The notes: generated from the sequence alone by a model not told the origin. A DNA stretch of 64,000 nucleotides from Actibacterium mucosum KCTC 23349 (GCF_000647975.1 NZ_JFKE01000001.1:1-64000); one strand, 5' to 3'. Shown: positions 27,968 to 37,900, counted from the stretch's first letter. Program-made: numbers and translations.

Positions 27968-28599
27968 CGCTGACCGTCGCGCTGGACCTGGCGGCGGTGT
28001 TTGTCTTTGCGTTGACCGGGGCGCTGACAGCCAGCCGGGCGCAGCTGGACATTGTCGGCTTCATTTTCATCGCCGCGCTGACGGCTGTGGGCGGTGGCAC
28101 GCTGCGCGATTTGTTCCTTGGCCGGGTGCCCGTCTTTTGGGTGGTTGATCCCATCTATATCGGCGTGATCGCCGTCGGCGCTTTGTTGGTCTTTGTCACC
28201 GCGCATCTGTTGGAAAGCCGTTATCGCGCCATCCTGTGGCTGGACGCGGCGGCTTTGGCCGTGGCGGTACCGGCGGGCGTGAACGTGGCGATAACGCTGA
28301 ACCACGGGCCGGCAGTGGTGGTGATGATGGGGATCGTGACGGGCTGTTTCGGCGGGCTGATGCGCGACGTGGTCTGCAACGAGGTGCCTCTGGTCCTGCG
28401 CAAGGGCGAGCTTTACGTGACCGCCGCCTTTGCCGGCGGGATCGCGGCTGCGCTGGCGCTTTATCTGGGGCAGTCGGGGCCGTTGGCGTTGCTGATCTGC
28501 GCGGGGGTCACGTTTCTGCTGCGGTCGGGCAGCATGCTGTTTGGCTGGTCTTTGCCGGCCTATAAATCGCGCCCGCCCAGGGACGGGCCGCGCGGCTGA
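27964..28599 (+). CDS. TRIC family (UPF0126) trimeric intracellular cation channel protein
   Basis: A 211-residue membrane protein with about seven hydrophobic segments and the family's internal duplication. Glycine-rich motifs [14 protein letters not shown] in the first half and [16 protein letters not shown] in the second are the diagnostic pair. Prokaryotic relatives form trimeric channels conducting monovalent cations; physiological role here unknown. The GTG start at 27964 forms GTGA with the rnhA stop. Its stop abuts the stop of the convergent small membrane protein gene as TGATCA with no intergenic base. Confidence 0.88.
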   Translation: MTLTVALDLAAVFVFALTGALTASRAQLDIVGFIFIAALTAVGGGTLRDLFLGRVPVFWVVDPIYIGVIAVGALLVFVTAHLLESRYRAILWLDAAALAVAVPAGVNVAITLNHGPAVVVMMGIVTGCFGGLMRDVVCNEVPLVLRKGELYVTAAFAGGIAAALALYLGQSGPLALLICAGVTFLLRSGSMLFGWSLPAYKSRPPRDGPRG

Positions 28600-28842
28600 T
28601 CACTTGCGCCAATGCGTGGGCACAATCACCAGCGCCCCGATCGACGACAAGATCGCATTCACACCCGGCGAGCCGAAGCTGACCCCGAACATCGCGCCGA
28701 CGAAAAAGAACACAAACGCCCCGCCGATGCAGATGATCATCGAGGGCAGATAGCCGTTATGCGTCCATCCGGTATGTTCCGAGATATAGCCCACCAGCCC
28801 CGCGATAAAGAATGTGCCGATCAGGCTGAACATGAAAAACAT
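28600..28842 (-). CDS. Small membrane protein, GlsB/YeaQ/YmgE-like
   Basis: An 80-residue protein with three hydrophobic segments: MFFMFSLIGTFFIAGLVGYI, SMIICIGGAFVFFFVGAMFG and NAILSSIGALVIVPTHW. Glycine-patterned helices and size fit the transglycosylase-associated/YeaQ-like family, whose role is unclear. The fit is loose and the assignment tentative. It follows fmt by 10 bp and so ends the def-def-like-fmt operon. A start at 28833 is equally possible. Confidence 0.6.
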   Translation of the reverse strand: MFFMFSLIGTFFIAGLVGYISEHTGWTHNGYLPSMIICIGGAFVFFFVGAMFGVSFGSPGVNAILSSIGALVIVPTHWRK

Positions 28843-28852
28843 CGGGCGAATC

Positions 28853-29761
28853 CTAGAGCTGAGTGCCAATGGGCAGGGCCGTGCCCCGCAGGAATGTAGC
28901 CGCATCCTGCGCGCCCTTGCCAGCTTTTTGCAGTCGGATCAGCTCCACCGCGCCGGTGCCGCACGCAATTGTCAGCGGATCGTTTGACAAAACCTGCCCC
29001 GGCACGCCGGAAGCGTCGGCCAAACGCGCGGCCAACAGTTTCAGCCGCCCGCCCGCATGGTCCACCCAGGCGCCGGGAAAGGGCGACAAGCCGCGGATCA
29101 GACGATCCACCTCAACCGCGGGGCGGGTCCAGTCGACGCGCGCCTCGCCCTTGTCGATCTTGGTGGCATAGGTCACGCCATCCTCGGGCTGGACCTCGGG
29201 CGTCAGCGTCGGCAGCTTGGCAAGCGCCTGCACGATCAGCGCCGCGCCCATCGCGGACAGACGGTTGTGCAGCTGGCCGGTGGTTTCCTCGGCGCCAATC
29301 CGCGTCGCCTCGCGCAGCAGCACGGGGCCGGTATCCAGACCCGCCTCCATCTGCATGATGCAAATGCCGGTCTCGGCATCGCCCGCCATGATCGCCCGGT
29401 GGATCGGCGCCGCCCCGCGCCAGCGCGGCAAAAGCGAGGCGTGGATGTTCAGGCAGCCATGGCGCGGCGCGTCCAGAACCGCCTGCGGCAGGATCAGACC
29501 ATAGGCGACCACCACGGCGATATCGGCCCCCAGCGCCGCAAACTCCGCCTGCGCCTGCGGTGATTTCAACGACACCGGGTGGCGCACCGCCAGGCCCAGC
29601 GCCTCGGCCTGCGCCTGCACCGGGCTGGGCCGGTCCTTCTTGCCGCGGCCCGCCGGGCGGGGCGGCTGGCAATAGACGGCACAGACCTCGTGCCCGGCCT
29701 CCACCAGCGCCTCCAGCACCGGCACCGAGAAATCGGGGGTTCCCATGAAGACAACGCGCAT
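28853..29761 (-). CDS. fmt: Methionyl-tRNA formyltransferase
   Basis: Formylates the initiator Met-tRNA using 10-formyl-tetrahydrofolate. The 302-residue protein starts [20 protein letters not shown]. The catalytic core [20 protein letters not shown] contains the Asn and His of the site, and [22 protein letters not shown] follows. The C-terminal OB domain has [18 protein letters not shown] and GLSPFPGAW. The ATG at 29761 shares one base with the stop of the deformylase-like gene (TGATG). Upstream extensions of this frame lie in that gene and are shadows. Confidence 0.97.
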   Translation of the reverse strand: MRVVFMGTPDFSVPVLEALVEAGHEVCAVYCQPPRPAGRGKKDRPSPVQAQAEALGLAVRHPVSLKSPQAQAEFAALGADIAVVVAYGLILPQAVLDAPRHGCLNIHASLLPRWRGAAPIHRAIMAGDAETGICIMQMEAGLDTGPVLLREATRIGAEETTGQLHNRLSAMGAALIVQALAKLPTLTPEVQPEDGVTYATKIDKGEARVDWTRPAVEVDRLIRGLSPFPGAWVDHAGGRLKLLAARLADASGVPGQVLSNDPLTIACGTGAVELIRLQKAGKGAQDAATFLRGTALPIGTQL

Positions 29762-30261
29762 CAGCCCCTCCGCAATTTCTCGGCCCGCTTCAGCAGGCGG
29801 TCGCGTTTCAACCGCGACAGGTGGTCGAAATACATCTTGCCATTCAGGTGGTCGATCTGATGCTGCACGGATGTCGCCCACAGGTCGACGAAATCACGCT
29901 CTTCCACCGCGCCGTCGCGGTTCAGGAACCGGACCGTGACCGCACGCGGGCGCTCAATCGCGGCCGAAACGCCGGGCAGGTTGGGCGAGGCCTCTTCATG
30001 CATCCGGAACTTGACCGAGGCGTGAAGGATTTCCGGATTGGCCAGGCACACCGCCTGCCCCCGATTATCGGAACAATCCACAACCGCCAACCGTTCCATC
30101 ACCCCGATCTGCGGCGCGCCCAGCCCATAGCCGGGCATCGCATCCATCGTCTCGATCATGTCGTCCCAAATGGCACGGTGTTCATCCGTCACGGCCTCGA
30201 CCGGCGCGGCGGCGGTGCGCAACCGCTTGTCCGGCCACGGAACAAAGGGCCTGACCGTCAC
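29761..30261 (-). CDS. Degenerate peptide deformylase-like protein
   Basis: A 166-residue protein clearly homologous along its length to the active deformylase just upstream, but with its chemistry altered. Motif 1 reads GYGLGAPQ (44-51) instead of GxGLAAxQ. The EGCLS motif, which supplies the metal-binding cysteine, is replaced by EASPNLPG from residue 90. HExDH has become HQIDH (134-138), so the catalytic Glu is Gln. Without the Cys ligand and the Glu it should not deformylate peptides. The frame is intact and unfrayed, so it is not a decaying pseudogene. The GTG start at 30261 is fixed by the GTGA overlap with def, and the stop overlaps fmt. Similar paralogues with the same replacements occur in related bacteria as far as I recall, implying a kept function. 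Confidence 0.88.
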   Translation of the reverse strand: MTVRPFVPWPDKRLRTAAAPVEAVTDEHRAIWDDMIETMDAMPGYGLGAPQIGVMERLAVVDCSDNRGQAVCLANPEILHASVKFRMHEEASPNLPGVSAAIERPRAVTVRFLNRDGAVEERDFVDLWATSVQHQIDHLNGKMYFDHLSRLKRDRLLKRAEKLRRG

Positions 30262-30779
30262 GCCCGCGCCCGCTCGCGTTTCAGTTTCTGCATCTTGCGG
30301 GTGATCATCTGGCGCTTGAGCGGTTTCAAGTAGTCGATGAACAGTTTGCCATCCAGATGGTCGATCTCGTGCTGCACGCAGGTCGCCCACAGCCCGTCAA
30401 ACGCTTGTTCCTGCGTCGCGCCGGACAGGTCCTGCCAACTGACTTTAACCTCTGAAGGACGCTCCACCTCGGCATATTGATCGGGGATCGACAAACAGCC
30501 CTCTTCATACACGTTCCGCGCCTCGGACTCCCATGTGACCCGCGGGTTGATCAGAACCATCGGCTGCGGCTCTTCACCTTCCTCTTTCACGCAATCCATC
30601 ACCAGAATGCGCTGCATCACGCCGATCTGCGGCGCTGCCAGCCCGATACCCGGCGCGTCATACATGGTTTCCAGCATGTCATCGGCCAGCACCCGCAGCG
30701 CATCGTCAAATGTCGCAATCGGGTCTGCCGGTTTCTTCAGGCGCGGGTCGGGATGTATCAAAATCGGACGTATCGTCAT
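30258..30779 (-). CDS. def: Peptide deformylase
   Basis: Removes the N-formyl group from nascent proteins. The 173-residue protein keeps all three motifs: GIGLAAPQ (44-51), EGCLS with the metal ligand Cys95, and HEIDH (137-141) with the catalytic Glu138. Starts MTIRPILIHPDPRLKK; the ATG at 30779 is preferred over 30797. First gene of def, def-like, fmt, small membrane protein. Confidence 0.97.
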   Translation of the reverse strand: MTIRPILIHPDPRLKKPADPIATFDDALRVLADDMLETMYDAPGIGLAAPQIGVMQRILVMDCVKEEGEEPQPMVLINPRVTWESEARNVYEEGCLSIPDQYAEVERPSEVKVSWQDLSGATQEQAFDGLWATCVQHEIDHLDGKLFIDYLKPLKRQMITRKMQKLKRERARA

Positions 30780-30883
30780 GGCTTGGATGTAGTCCAAGCT
30801 CGCCCAAGGCGCAACGGGGGCATTGAACCCAACCTGATCATCTCATACCTCTTCTGGGAAAAGAAAAACCAACAGGGCTACCA

Positions 30884-32059
30884 ATGAATTTCGACGAGAT
30901 CATCGACCGCCGCGGCACAAATTCCAGCAAATGGGACGGTATGGAGAAATCCATCGGCGTCTCGGCCGAGGATGGCATTGCCATGTGGGTGGCCGACATG
31001 GATTTCCGCGCGCCCGATTTCCTGCAGGCCGCCACGCAACAACTGCTGGATCAGGCCAATTACGGCTATTTCACCGGGGTCGATGCCTATTTCGACGCCG
31101 CCGCGTGGTGGATGCAAACCCGCCACGGCTGGGCGATGGATCCATCCTGGCTGTTCGTTACCTTCGGGCTGGGCAACGGCATCGGGCTGGCGCTGCAATC
31201 CCTGACCGAGCCCGGCGACGAGATCGTGACCTTTACGCCAGTCTATCACGAGTTTGCCCGCAGGATCACCAAAGGCGGTCGCGTGGTCCGCGAATTGCCG
31301 TTGCAAACCGACGAAAACGGTCTCTACCGGATGGATTTTGATCACTACGACACGCTGATGTCAGGCCGCGAAAAGATGGTGTTGTTCTGCTCGCCGCATA
31401 ACCCTGCGGGCCGGGTCTGGACTCAGGCCGAGATTGACGCCTTCGCCGATTTCGTGGTGAAACATGACTTGCTGGTGGTCTCGGACGAGATCCATCACGA
31501 CCTGACTTTTCCCGGTCAAAAGCACCTTCCCCTTCATGTCGCCGCCCCTCAGCTGGAAGATCGGCTGATCATGATGACCTCGGCCTCAAAGACATTCAAC
31601 ATCGCCGGGGCCCGCACCGGGCTGGTCGCCATCCCCAACCCATCGCTGCGCGCCAAGTACGGCGCACTGTACACGGCCCTGGACATGAGCCCCAACCTGC
31701 ATGGTGTGCGGCTGTCGCAAGCGGCCTACAGCACCGAAGGCGCCGAATGGGTCGACGCGCTGAACCAATACCTTGAAGAAAACGCCTCGCATTTCATCAA
31801 CCGCATCGACGCCATTCCGGGCCTCAAGGCCATGCCGATGCAGTCCACCTATCTCGCCTGGGTCGATTTCGCCGGAACCGGGATGGAACGGGCCGAGTTT
31901 GCTTCGCGCGTCGCCGATACCGCGCGCATCGGCACAACGCCGGGCCACTCACTGGGATCGGGTGGTGAAACTTTCCTGCGCTTCAACCTCGGCACACCGC
32001 GTGCGCGGATTGACGAGGCCCTTACCCGCCTGCAGTCAGCTTTCAGCGACTTGCAATAG
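30884..32059 (+). CDS. MalY/PatB family PLP-dependent C-S lyase (cystathionine beta-lyase-like)
   Basis: A fold-type I PLP enzyme of the MalY/PatB group, most likely a cystathionine or cysteine-S-conjugate beta-lyase. The 391-residue protein starts MNFDEIIDRRGTNSSKWDGM, typical of PatB. It has MWVADMDF, CSPHNPAGRVWT, the PLP-binding VVSDEIHHDL, and the Schiff-base Lys236 in TSASKTFNIAGAR. Length is standard. It is monocistronic, with a strong hairpin 11 bp after the stop. Substrate choice between methionine biosynthesis and sulfur release cannot be read from sequence. Confidence 0.9.
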   Translation: MNFDEIIDRRGTNSSKWDGMEKSIGVSAEDGIAMWVADMDFRAPDFLQAATQQLLDQANYGYFTGVDAYFDAAAWWMQTRHGWAMDPSWLFVTFGLGNGIGLALQSLTEPGDEIVTFTPVYHEFARRITKGGRVVRELPLQTDENGLYRMDFDHYDTLMSGREKMVLFCSPHNPAGRVWTQAEIDAFADFVVKHDLLVVSDEIHHDLTFPGQKHLPLHVAAPQLEDRLIMMTSASKTFNIAGARTGLVAIPNPSLRAKYGALYTALDMSPNLHGVRLSQAAYSTEGAEWVDALNQYLEENASHFINRIDAIPGLKAMPMQSTYLAWVDFAGTGMERAEFASRVADTARIGTTPGHSLGSGGETFLRFNLGTPRARIDEALTRLQSAFSDLQ

Positions 32060-32070
32060 CTCGCAAGCCC

Positions 32071-32119
32071 GCCCCTGACCGGGTGCGGGGTGGGCGGGTG
32101 GGCGCGCCCGGTCAGGGGC
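32071..32119. terminator. Long perfect inverted repeat between the C-S lyase gene and a small convergent gene
   Basis: GCCCCTGACCGGG (32071-32083) and CCCGGTCAGGGGC (32107-32119) form a perfect 13-bp stem with a 23-nt GC-rich loop. It sits between convergent stops (32059 and 32138), fitting a bidirectional transcription block. No U-run follows on either side. Confidence 0.6.
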
Positions 32120-32137
32120 GGCCATCAACACAAGTGA

Positions 32138-32485
32138 TCAGTGCGGCAAAAGCGCGATCGGGGCGTTCTCGTCCCGTTCAAAATCCAGCGGAGCCTTGTC
32201 CAGCGCAGCGGTGTTCCGCTTGAACTCGAACACCCGTTCGCCGTTCTCTTCGGCAGATGCCACAATTAGCGCCTGGTAAATATGCCGACCACCGTCATAG
32301 ATATCGACCAAACCGCGAAACATCGGCGTATCATCGGAATCCAGCGCGAACCCGTCATGCCAAAGGCGCAAAATCCGATAGCTGTGCTCACCCACCTGTA
32401 CGCGCAGGCGGTTCTTCTTCAGCATCGCTTCCTTCCGGGCCTTCTCCAGCCCCTCACGCACTTCTTTTGGCAAAAACTCCGACAT
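32138..32485 (-). CDS. Conserved hypothetical protein, 115 aa
   Basis: I do not recognise a named family. The N-terminus (about residues 1-25) is a charged helix, LPKEVREGLEKARKEAMLKK. It is followed by alternating strands such as LRVQVGEHSYRILRLWHDGFAL, then FRGLVDIYDGGRHIYQALIVA and a last strand with FEFKRNTAAL. This looks like a small beta-barrel of the PilZ kind, but no PilZ RxxxR/DxSxxG motif is present. No signal peptide or membrane segment. Codon use looks like its neighbours. It is monocistronic, convergent to the C-S lyase gene. Confidence 0.75.
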   Translation of the reverse strand: MSEFLPKEVREGLEKARKEAMLKKNRLRVQVGEHSYRILRLWHDGFALDSDDTPMFRGLVDIYDGGRHIYQALIVASAEENGERVFEFKRNTAALDKAPLDFERDENAPIALLPH

Positions 32486-32661
32486 CGCGGCTCTCCTTCT
32501 GCCTCAAGGGTATGAACGATGTTGCACGGGTCAAGGTTAACTCCATATGAACACGCATTTTTTTGAAACAGCAAAAATGAACAATACATGCGCGATATTC
32601 ACCACTATGTGCATTTTTGAGAATCTCTTACCTCTGCGTCAGGCTTTTGAAAGAGGACAAA

Positions 32662-33630
32662 ATGGGTCTGCTGATCGACGGAAAATGGCAAGATCGCTGG
32701 TACGACACCAAGTCGACCGGCGGGCACTTCAAACGTACCGAGGCGCAGTTTCGCAATTGGATCACCCCGGACGGCACCGAGTTTCCTGCCGAAAGTGACC
32801 GCTATCATCTCTATGTCAGCTATGCCTGCCCCTGGGCGCACCGCACGCTGATCTTCCGCGCATTGAAGGGCCTGACAAACCATATCGATGTGTCAGTTGT
32901 GCATCCCGACATGCTCGACAAAGGTTGGGAGCTGAACCCCGATTACCCCGGCGCCACCGGGGATCGTCTCTATAAAAAGCCGCTACTTAGTGACATTTAT
33001 GTCAAAGCCCAACACGACGTCACTACCCGCGTCACCGTCCCGGTCCTCTGGGACAAGGCCCGCAAAACCATCGTCTCGAACGAATCGTCCGAGATCATCC
33101 GCATGTTCAATTCTGCCTTTGACGGGCTGACCGGGAACACGTTGGATTTCTGGCCCGAAATCCTGCGCGACGAGATCGAAGAGGTGAACGCCCGCATCTA
33201 CGACACGTTCAACAACGGTGTGTACAAAAGCGGGTTTGCCACCTCGCAATCGGCGTATGACGAAGCCGTCACGGCCCTTTTTGACACGATGGACTGGCTC
33301 GAAGACCGCCTGTCGCACCGCCGCTATCTGATGGGCGACCGCCTGACCGAGGCGGACTGGCGCCTGTTCCCCACGCTTGTACGGTTCGACCCGGTCTATC
33401 ACCTGCATTTCAAATGCAACCGCAACCGGCTGGTCGATTTCCCAAACCTTTGGGCCTATACCCGCGAGCTCTACCAGATGCCCGGCATCGCACAGACGGT
33501 GAACTTCGATCACATCGTGCGCCACTACCACTACAGCCATGAAAGCATCAACCCGCACCGGATCGTCCCGATTAACCCTGAGATCAACTGGGCCGAACCG
33601 CATGGTCGTGAACGGATGATGGCCGCCTGA
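32662..33630 (+). CDS. Glutathionyl-hydroquinone reductase (YqjG/PcpF-type glutathione transferase)
   Basis: Xi-class glutathione transferase, predicted to reduce glutathionyl-hydroquinones. The 322-residue protein has the catalytic Cys56 in YVSYACPWAHRTLIFRALKG, which together with length separates it from ordinary glutathione transferases. Other family blocks: VPVLWDKARKTIVSNESSEIIRMF, DRLTEADWRLFPTLVRFDPVYH, and the C-terminal HYHYSHESINPHRIVP. The ATG at 32662 has AAGAGGA upstream; the upstream in-frame ATG at 32617 adds 15 unrelated residues. The 176 bp before it is unusually AT-rich for this window and probably holds its promoter. Confidence 0.93.
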   Translation: MGLLIDGKWQDRWYDTKSTGGHFKRTEAQFRNWITPDGTEFPAESDRYHLYVSYACPWAHRTLIFRALKGLTNHIDVSVVHPDMLDKGWELNPDYPGATGDRLYKKPLLSDIYVKAQHDVTTRVTVPVLWDKARKTIVSNESSEIIRMFNSAFDGLTGNTLDFWPEILRDEIEEVNARIYDTFNNGVYKSGFATSQSAYDEAVTALFDTMDWLEDRLSHRRYLMGDRLTEADWRLFPTLVRFDPVYHLHFKCNRNRLVDFPNLWAYTRELYQMPGIAQTVNFDHIVRHYHYSHESINPHRIVPINPEINWAEPHGRERMMAA

Positions 33631-33689
33631 CCGGTTGCCTGAAACCGGCCACCTGATAAGGTTCCCCCGATATTTTTTCGGAGGAACCA

Positions 33690-34862
33690 ATGCGTTTCGT
33701 TTTACCCTTTATCGCCGGGCTCGCCCTGGCCCCGCTGCCCGCATTGGCCCAATGCGGCGGCACGTTTTCCAGCTTCGTCAACGGGCTCAAGTCCGAGGCC
33801 ATCGCCAAAGGTCACGCCAAGAAAACCGTGAACGCCTTTTTCAACGGCGTGCGCCAGGACCCGCGTACCATCAAGGCCGACCGCGCCCAGGGCGTGTTTC
33901 AGCTCGATTTCGTCACCTTCTCGCGCCGCATCATCAGCCAGAACCGCATCGACAATGGCCGCCGCAATGCTCAGAAATGGGCCGCGGTTTTCGACCGGAT
34001 CGAACGAGATTACGGCGTGTCGCGGGGTGTGCTGCTGGCCTTCTGGGCGCTGGAAACCGATTACGGCGCGGTGCAGGGTGATTTCAACACGCTCAACTCG
34101 CTGGTCACCCTGTCGCATGATTGCCGCCGGCCCGACCTCTTCCGCCCCCAGGTCTTTGCGGCGCTTGAGCTTTATGAACGCGGCGAGTTCGACCCCGCCC
34201 GCACAACCGGCGCCTGGGCGGGCGAGATCGGCATGGTGCAGATGCTGCCCGGCGACATCCTGGAAAACGGCGTGGATGGCGATGGCGACGGAAAGGTCAG
34301 CCTGAAAACCTCGCCCCCCGACGCGCTGAATTCGGGCGCCGCGATGCTGCAGGATCTGGGCTGGCGCGCCAACGAACCCTGGCTGCAGGAAATTGTGGTG
34401 CCCGGCACCCTCGACTGGTCCAAAACGGGCCTGAACCACACGCGCAAAGTCTCTGACTGGGCCAAGCTGGGCATCAAACCGCGCAGCGGCAAGCTGGGCA
34501 AAGGCAACCTGCAGGCCTCGGTCCTGCTGCCCATGGGTCGGAACGGCCCGGCCTTCCTCGCCTACCCGAATTTCTCGATCTATTTCGAATGGAACAAAAG
34601 CTTCGTCTACGTGACCACCGCGGCCTATTTCGCCACAAGGCTGGAAGGGGCACAGGTCTATGACGCCGGCAACGCGACACCCGGCCTCAGCGGCGCGCAG
34701 ATGAAACAGCTGCAACAGAAGCTGACCAATCGCGGCCACGACGTGGGCGGTATCGACGGCATCCTGGGCGCCAAAACCCGCGCCGCGGTGCAGGCCGAAC
34801 AGGCGCGCCTCGGCCTGCCCGCCGATGCCTGGCCCACCACCGGCCTGCTGAACGCGCTCTAA
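33690..34862 (+). CDS. Lytic murein transglycosylase (MltB family) with peptidoglycan-binding domain
   Basis: Cleaves peptidoglycan glycan strands in the periplasm. The 390-residue protein has a signal peptide (MRFVLPFIAGLALAPLPALA, cleavage near residue 20). The MltB domain carries the catalytic Glu122 in AFWALETDYGAVQGDF, and GEIGMVQMLPGDILENGVDGDGDG follows. A C-terminal peptidoglycan-binding domain has MKQLQQKLTNRGHDVGGIDG. No lipobox, so it is a soluble form. Convergent with smc, separated by 61 bp holding a nested hairpin. Confidence 0.92.
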   Translation: MRFVLPFIAGLALAPLPALAQCGGTFSSFVNGLKSEAIAKGHAKKTVNAFFNGVRQDPRTIKADRAQGVFQLDFVTFSRRIISQNRIDNGRRNAQKWAAVFDRIERDYGVSRGVLLAFWALETDYGAVQGDFNTLNSLVTLSHDCRRPDLFRPQVFAALELYERGEFDPARTTGAWAGEIGMVQMLPGDILENGVDGDGDGKVSLKTSPPDALNSGAAMLQDLGWRANEPWLQEIVVPGTLDWSKTGLNHTRKVSDWAKLGIKPRSGKLGKGNLQASVLLPMGRNGPAFLAYPNFSIYFEWNKSFVYVTTAAYFATRLEGAQVYDAGNATPGLSGAQMKQLQQKLTNRGHDVGGIDGILGAKTRAAVQAEQARLGLPADAWPTTGLLNAL

Positions 34863-34867
34863 ATCAC

Positions 34868-34923
34868 GGGACGGCGGGCGGGGCGATCTGCGCGGCCACG
34901 CGCAGGAGCGCCGCCCCCGTCCC
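34868..34923. terminator. Nested hairpin filling the mltB/smc gap
   Basis: Outer arms GGGACGGCGGGCGG (34868-34881) and CCGCCCCCGTCCC (34911-34923) pair throughout with one bulged base. Inside, CTGCGCG (34888-34894) and CGCGCAG (34899-34905) form a perfect 7-bp stem around GCCA. It occupies almost the whole space between the two convergent stops. Confidence 0.55.
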
Positions 34924-37900
34924 TCACGCCACCAACGCCTCGGCCTTCTTCAGATCCACCGACACCAGCTGGCTCACCCCCTGCTCGGCCATGGTCACCC
35001 CAAACAGCCGATCCATCCGGCTCATCGTCACCGCGTGGTGGGTGATGATCAGAAACCGCGTATCCGCCCGCCGCGTCATCTCGTCCAGCAGATCGCAGAA
35101 CCGCGTCACATTGGCATCGTCCAACGGCGCGTCCACCTCGTCCAGCACACAGATCGGCGCCGGGTTGGCCAAAAACACTGCAAAAATCAGCGCCAGCGCC
35201 GTCAGCGTCTGTTCCCCCCCCGACAGCAGGCTCAGCGTGCTCAGCTTCTTGCCCGGCGGCTGGCACATGATCTCCAACCCCGCCTCCAGCGGGTCGTCGC
35301 TTTCCACCAGAACCAGATCCGCCTCGCCGCCGCCAAAGAGGTGCTTGAACAGCACCGAGAAGTTGCTGTTCACCTGCTCAAACGCGGTCAGCAACCGCTC
35401 GCGCCCCTCGCGGTTCAGCCCGGCAATCCCGTTGCGCAGCGCTCGGATGGCTTCCTCGAGGTCCTGTTTCTCGTTCAGCAGCGTGTCATGCTCGGTCTGC
35501 ACCTCGCGCGCGTCTTCCTCGGCCCGCAGGTTCACCGCACCCAGCGCGTCGCGCTGCCGGCGCAGCCGCGCCACATCGGCCTCGATCGCCTCGGCCCGCG
35601 GCATGGTGGCGGGATCGACATCAAGCTGCTCCAACAGCTTTTGCGGCTGAGTTTCCAGAACCTCGGCGATCCGTTCCTCGGTGGCCTCAACAGCCGTTTT
35701 CGCGGCCTCAACCCGGGCCTCGGCCCCGGCCCGGTCTTCGCGCAGTTGCGAGGCATTGCGTTCGGCATTGCGCTCGGCCTCCACGGCAGCGCGCAGCGCG
35801 CCTTCCCCTTTCGACAGTGTATCCGCCGATTGCGCCTTGCGCGCCTCGGCGGTTTTCAGCCGGGCTTGCAACGTCTCCCGCTCGCCGGCCAGCTTGCCCG
35901 GGGCAGCCTGGGCGGCGTCCAGCTCTTGTTCCGAGGACTCTTTGCGATCGTTCAGCTCTGCAATCCGCGTCTCGGCCGTGTCCAGCCGGTGCCGCCAACC
36001 GCTGAGCTCTTTTGTGACCTCTTGCCGACGCCTGGTGCGCGCTTCGCCTTCACGGCGCAGCTCGTCATGGGCTGAACGTTTGGTCAGCATCGTCAGACGC
36101 GCCGCCTCAACCGTCATGCGCACATCTTCGACCTTGCCGCGCGCCTCGTCCAGATCCGGCAGCTTGTCGACGCTGGCCTGCGCCTCGGCCAATCGTCCCC
36201 GCGCCCCCGCGGCTTCATCCTCGTGCCGCCGCACCGCCAATTCCGCGCTTTCCTTCTTGGTCTGGGCAATGGCCAGGTCGCTTTCGGCCCGCGACAGGGC
36301 GCGTCCCGCTTCGGCTACCGACCGGTCGGCGTCGCGCCGGGCCTGCCGGGCCAGCCGGTCAGCCTCGGTCAATTGCGCCAGGCGTTCCGTCAGCACCTTA
36401 TGCGCCTGTTCGGCCCCTATGGCGCGCGCATTGGCCTCTTCGAGGTCGCGCTTCAGCTCCACCAGCCGGTTCAGCTGTTGCAGGCGCAGCGCAGCGGCGG
36501 ACGGCACGTCTTCGGCCCCGGCGCAATACCCGTCCCAGCGCCACAGATCACCCTCGATACTGACCAGCCGCTGCCCGGGTTTCAGCGCTGATTGCAGGCC
36601 CGGCCCATCGGCGGCATCGACCAGCCCGATCTGCGCCATGCGCCGGGCCAGAACCGTTGGGGCAGAGACGTAATTCGTCAACGCCGCAACCCCATCGGGC
36701 AGCACCTGCCCGTCGGCATAGCCGGGCAGTTCAGCCCAGCCGGTGCGCCGCCCATCGGCCCGTTCCGGCGCGCGCAGATCGTCGCCCAGCGCCGCGCCCA
36801 GCGCCTGTTCGTAACCCGGCTGAACCTCCAGCCGGTCCATGATCTGGCCACCCTCGGCCGTGTCGCGGTCTACCAGACGGGCCAGCGCCGCCACCTCGGC
36901 GCGCAGCGCCTTGGCCTCCCCCTCGGCGGCGGAATGCTCGGCGCGGGCTTCGGCCTCGCGGCCCTGCGCTTCGGCGCGGGCGTCATCGGCTTCGGCAAGG
37001 GTTTTCTCGGCATTTTCTGCGGTCGTCTGAGCGTTCACATGGCTGGCCTTTGCACCTTCGAGCGTAGTTTGCGCGGAAACGCGGGCGGCTTCGGCCGCTT
37101 CAACCGCCTCAGTTGCCTTCCCGGCCTCGCCTTCGCTGCGATCAACGGTCTTTTGCGTGTCCTCCAACAGACGATGCGCTGATTGGTGCCGGGCCGCCAG
37201 ACGCGCCACATCCTCGCCCAGCTCGGTCAGCGTTGCCTCGCGGTTCTGCAGGGTCTCGGCGGCTTCCTGTGCCTCGGCGCTGACGGCGGCAAGTGCGTCG
37301 TCATGCCCCTCATTAGCCTTGGCAATCTGGGCTTGCTCCCATTCCAACCGCTTCATCGTTTCCCCCGCATCGCGGGTCAGGCCGGTTTCGCGCTCAATGT
37401 CCTTGGACAGCTGTTCGATGCGCGCGGACAGGGTTTCGATGGCCTCAACCGCGCGGGCTTCCTGATCGCTCAGCGCCGTCTGTTCCACCAGCAACCGCTG
37501 CACCACGGCGGCAGCGATCGTGTCTTCCTCGCGCAGAGGCGGCAGCGCTTCTTCGGCGGCTTCCCGGTCTTTGGTGGCCCGACGAGCCAGCCCCTCGCCT
37601 TGCGCCGCAGCGGTGGTGCGCTCACGCAGTTCGTCCGCTGCCTGCGCGCGTGCTTCGTCGGCCTCTTTCCAGCGCCGATACAGCAACATACCCTCCGACC
37701 GTCGCAGGTTTTCGCCGATCTCACGATACCGCGCCGCCTGCCTGGCCTGTCTAGCCAGTTGCGACAGCTGTTGCGCCAGTTGGTCGATCACGTCATCGAC
37801 ACGGGTCAAATTCGTCTCGGCCCCGTTCAGCTTCAGCTCGGCCTCGTGTCGGCGCTGGTAAAGCCCTGAAATACCTGCAGCTTCTTCCAGAATGCGGCGG

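Noticed and set aside
29761-30261. Calling the second deformylase a pseudogene
   Set aside because: Length is full, the frame is intact and both ends are translationally coupled; residue replacements look systematic rather than decayed.
34859-35266. Small minus-strand open frame at the 3' end of smc
   Set aside because: Alternative frame of the SMC C-terminal head, which holds the intact signature and Walker B motifs.
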